36,032 bases of DNA from Nymphaea colorata (Eukaryota; Streptophyta; Magnoliopsida; Nymphaeales; Nymphaeaceae). Position numbers and translations under genes: made by a program. The stretch is from the NCBI RefSeq assembly GCF_008831285.2, contig NW_022205009.1:7501-43532 (forward strand). Direction: 5' to 3'. The number at the start of each line of letters is the position of its first letter. The stretch's first letter is position 1. This document shows, one piece after another, positions 33,957 through 36,032 of this stretch. The notes under the pieces were generated by a model. That model had not been told where the DNA came from and did no database searches. It worked only from the letters and a program-made list of their open reading frames with translations.

Positions 33957-35270
33957 GTTGAGCGCACTTGTCATGCATTCAACCAGTCAACCAGTCAGCC
34001 ATTGCTTTCAATTGCATCTAATTAACATTTTTAACTTCATCGAGAGCTTGCCGCTTCATCAAGATCATAGAGCAGTTCCGAGGTCTCACAGGACCGCTTT
34101 CCCTTTTGTTGAACAGGCTTCATCGTATCCTTTGCGCTCAAAATCAAACCATCACATATCATTTAAATCACATCCCTTGAGCGCACTTGTCTAGTATTGC
34201 ATGCTTTTCATTGACTTTCCTCTTGTCTTACCCATAACCTCCTGAAGGACCATTATACCAATGCATCTAGTTGATCTTGCGTTGGTCGTGTCAACCAGTC
34301 AGCCATTTCTTTCAATTGCATCTAATTAACATTTTTAACTTCATCGAGACCATGCCGCTTCATCAAGATCAAGATAAGTTTTGAGGTCTCACATGACTGT
34401 TTTCCCTTTTGTTGAACAGGGTTCATCCTATCTTTTGCGCTCAAAATCAAACCATCACATATCATTTAAATCACATCCCTTGATCGAACTTGTCTAGTAT
34501 TGCATGCTTTTCATTGACTTTCCTCTTGTCGTATGCATAAACTCGTAAAGCTCACCATTATACCAATGCATCTAGTTGGCCATGTGTTGGTCGTGTCAAC
34601 CAGTCAGCCATTTATTTCAATTGCATTTAATTTAGATTTTTAACTTGATGGTGGGCATGTTGCTTCATCGGGGTCCTAGAGCACTTGTCCTTTTGTCTTA
34701 CGCATATCCTCCAAAAGCTGACCATTATACCAATGCATATAGTTGGTCATGCTTTGGTCGTGTCAACTAATCAGTCATTTATTTCAATTGCATCTAATTA
34801 ATATTTTTAACTTGATCGTGGGCATGCTGCTTCATCAATATCCTAGAGCAGTTCTGAGGTCTCACAGAACTGCTTTCCCTTTTGTTGTACAGGGTTCATC
34901 CTATCTTTTGCGATCAAAATGAAACCATCACATATCATTTGAATTACATCCCTTGAGCGCACTTGTCTAGTATTGCATGCTTTTCATTGACTTTCCTTTT
35001 GTCATACGCATAACATCATAGAGCTGACCATTGTACCAATGCATCTAGTTGGCCATGCATTGGTCGTGTCAACCAGTCAGCCATTTATTTCAATTGCATC
35101 TAATTGACATTTTTAACTTTATGGTGGGTATGTTGCTTCATCAAGGTCCTAAAGCAGTTCCAAGGTTTCACAGGACTGCTTTCCCTTTTGTTGTACGGGG
35201 TTCATCATATCTTTTGCGATCAAAATGAAACCATCACATATCATTTAAATCACATCCCTTGAGCGCACTT
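33957..35270. repeat. Satellite array, right irregular block
   Basis: Monomers anchored at about 33957 (anchor scrambled: ATACCGTTGAGCGCACTTG), 34261, 34566, 34733 and 35039. It has spacings of about 304, 305, 167 and 306, so it still follows the higher-order order loosely, but with older variants like those of the left block (GATCAAAATGAAACCATC). It ends abruptly at GAGCGCACTT, 35270. Confidence 0.88.
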
Positions 35271-35450
35271 TAAGTTATATGTGTTGCTCTTTCTTGCCAA
35301 GACAATGAAGCATGATGAACACTATTGTGAATAACAAAGTCTAATTTTGTTTATCACTATTTGTCAAGAATGTGCTTCCACATGCAGCATCCGCTAGTTC
35401 CCACTACAACGAACATCGTTCATTGATTTCAATCAATATTTTGTCTTACC
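35271..35450. repeat. Right edge module, homologous to the left edge of the array
   Basis: After GAGCGCACTT the sequence changes to TAAGTTATATGTGTTGC, CTTGCCAAGACAATGAAGC and CACATGCAGCATCCGCTAG. These match the modules at 5561-5690 and 5935-6000. It then passes into CAACGAACATCGTTCATTG and ATTTCAATCAATATTTTGTC, a decayed version of monomer sequence CAACCAGTCAGCCATTTAT. So this is the last, ancestral-type monomer and not unrelated flank. Confidence 0.65.
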
Positions 35451-36032
35451 TTTCATTATAAAAGAAACAAACATATCTTAAAGGCATCATATCCAAAACT
35501 CTGATATGCACCTTATATCATATTTTAAGATAAAATTCATCAAGAGGACGACAAGGTTCCTCAGGACATAACATAATAAAGTACAAAAGATATAGTGACA
35601 ATAGTTTGCCAAATAATCACGACTGTATCGTGACATAATACTATAAATCATAATAGAATTTGCACCTTTCCAAAATGAACAACTGCCAAAGCAGCTGTAA
35701 CATATAAGAAATTGAAATCCAAGGATAAAAACGGTTCCTAGAACATAAAGTACAAGTTTAGTGATCCTCAAAAAAAGGAAACAAGTGAACCAGAACTTGG
35801 TCATCTGTGCACATGAGAAATGTTTTTAAAGCTTAAACCCATTGACCCAGGATTCAACCAGGAATTAATTAAGTCATGACTCTGCAGTTTGACTCAGGCA
35901 GCAGTGAAAAAAAAACAACTGAGCAAGGAAGAGCATATTTTTAATGCTCTTCATTCAAGCCAAGGAATGTGATTCTTCAAATTGGCTAACAAAATGGATG
36001 GTTCAAACATTGACAGGTCAGAAACTTAGAAA
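35451..36032. other. AT-rich flank, no gene recognised
   Basis: No satellite sequence is visible. The longest ORF (35804-35487, minus) is hydrophobic and AT-driven, without a recognisable domain. Some AG/GT-like edges on the minus strand (near 35800, and 35694-35666) could mark small exons, but no family emerges. A short perfect hairpin GAAGAGCAT/ATGCTCTTC with a 7-base loop lies at 35928-35952. Confidence 0.4.

Noticed and set aside
20114-34194. Dozens of 60-140 codon plus-strand ORFs with repeating sequences (HWSCQPVSH..., LRLSHIIYITS...)
   Set aside because: They are the same frames of the satellite monomer seen again in each copy. They overlap each other across monomer borders, lack any known domain, and are broken in the deletion forms.
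35487-35804. 105-codon minus-strand ORF with hydrophobic stretches and possible small exons
   Set aside because: AT-driven hydrophobic translation, no recognised domain, and the candidate splice edges do not give a coherent reading frame.
35928-35952. Perfect 9-bp hairpin GAAGAGCAT/ATGCTCTTC
   Set aside because: An isolated short stem in AT-rich DNA with no associated gene or terminator context; expected by chance in a window of this size.

Overview
This is nuclear DNA from a seed plant, most likely an angiosperm. The evidence is two Ty1/Copia-type elements primed by initiator tRNA-Met, a decayed copy of a plant ferroportin-like (IREG3/MAR1-type) gene with GT/AG exon edges, and AT-rich intergenic sequence around a large satellite array. 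I cannot name the species. No intact host gene is visible.

Layout. 1-5480: intergenic DNA with a weak candidate gene start at the left edge (minus strand), an 86-bp tandem duplication, a minus-strand ferroportin-like pseudogene (about 2535-3689), and the 5' end of a broken Copia element (LTR, primer-binding site, degenerate gag). About 5485-35450: one tandem-repeat array with a full monomer of about 306 bp and roughly 80 monomers by my count. The array is interrupted by a Copia pol remnant (6421-8060), an 808-bp hAT-like transposon with an 8-bp target duplication and a captured exon-like segment (9211-10018), and a complete 5187-bp Copia element (14617-19803) with 283-bp LTRs and a 5-bp target duplication. 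35451-36032: AT-rich flank without a supported gene.

The most interesting part is the satellite. Two internally deleted monomer forms (about 199 and 167 bp, versus 306 bp) recur in a fixed order. From about 23950 to 33957 the array becomes a higher-order repeat of six monomers (199-306-306-167-306-305 bp, total about 1590 bp) present about six times. A further layer of block duplication lies on top, with offsets of about 6.64 kb and 3.17 kb. The left part is older and irregular and holds all the transposon insertions. The outermost monomers at both ends share a different internal module of about 130 bp, so the two edges look like relics of an ancestral monomer. Full monomers carry a short dyad (CCAATGCAT-N10-ATGCATTGG) and a second weak hairpin.

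The complete Copia element has gag and pol in one frame, broken by two TAG codons where the family normally has Trp. It is otherwise well preserved: zinc knuckle, DSG protease, DD35E integrase, YVDD reverse transcriptase and RNase H. Its LTRs differ at about 10 of 283 positions by eye. All alignments and counts here were made by eye and need software confirmation.
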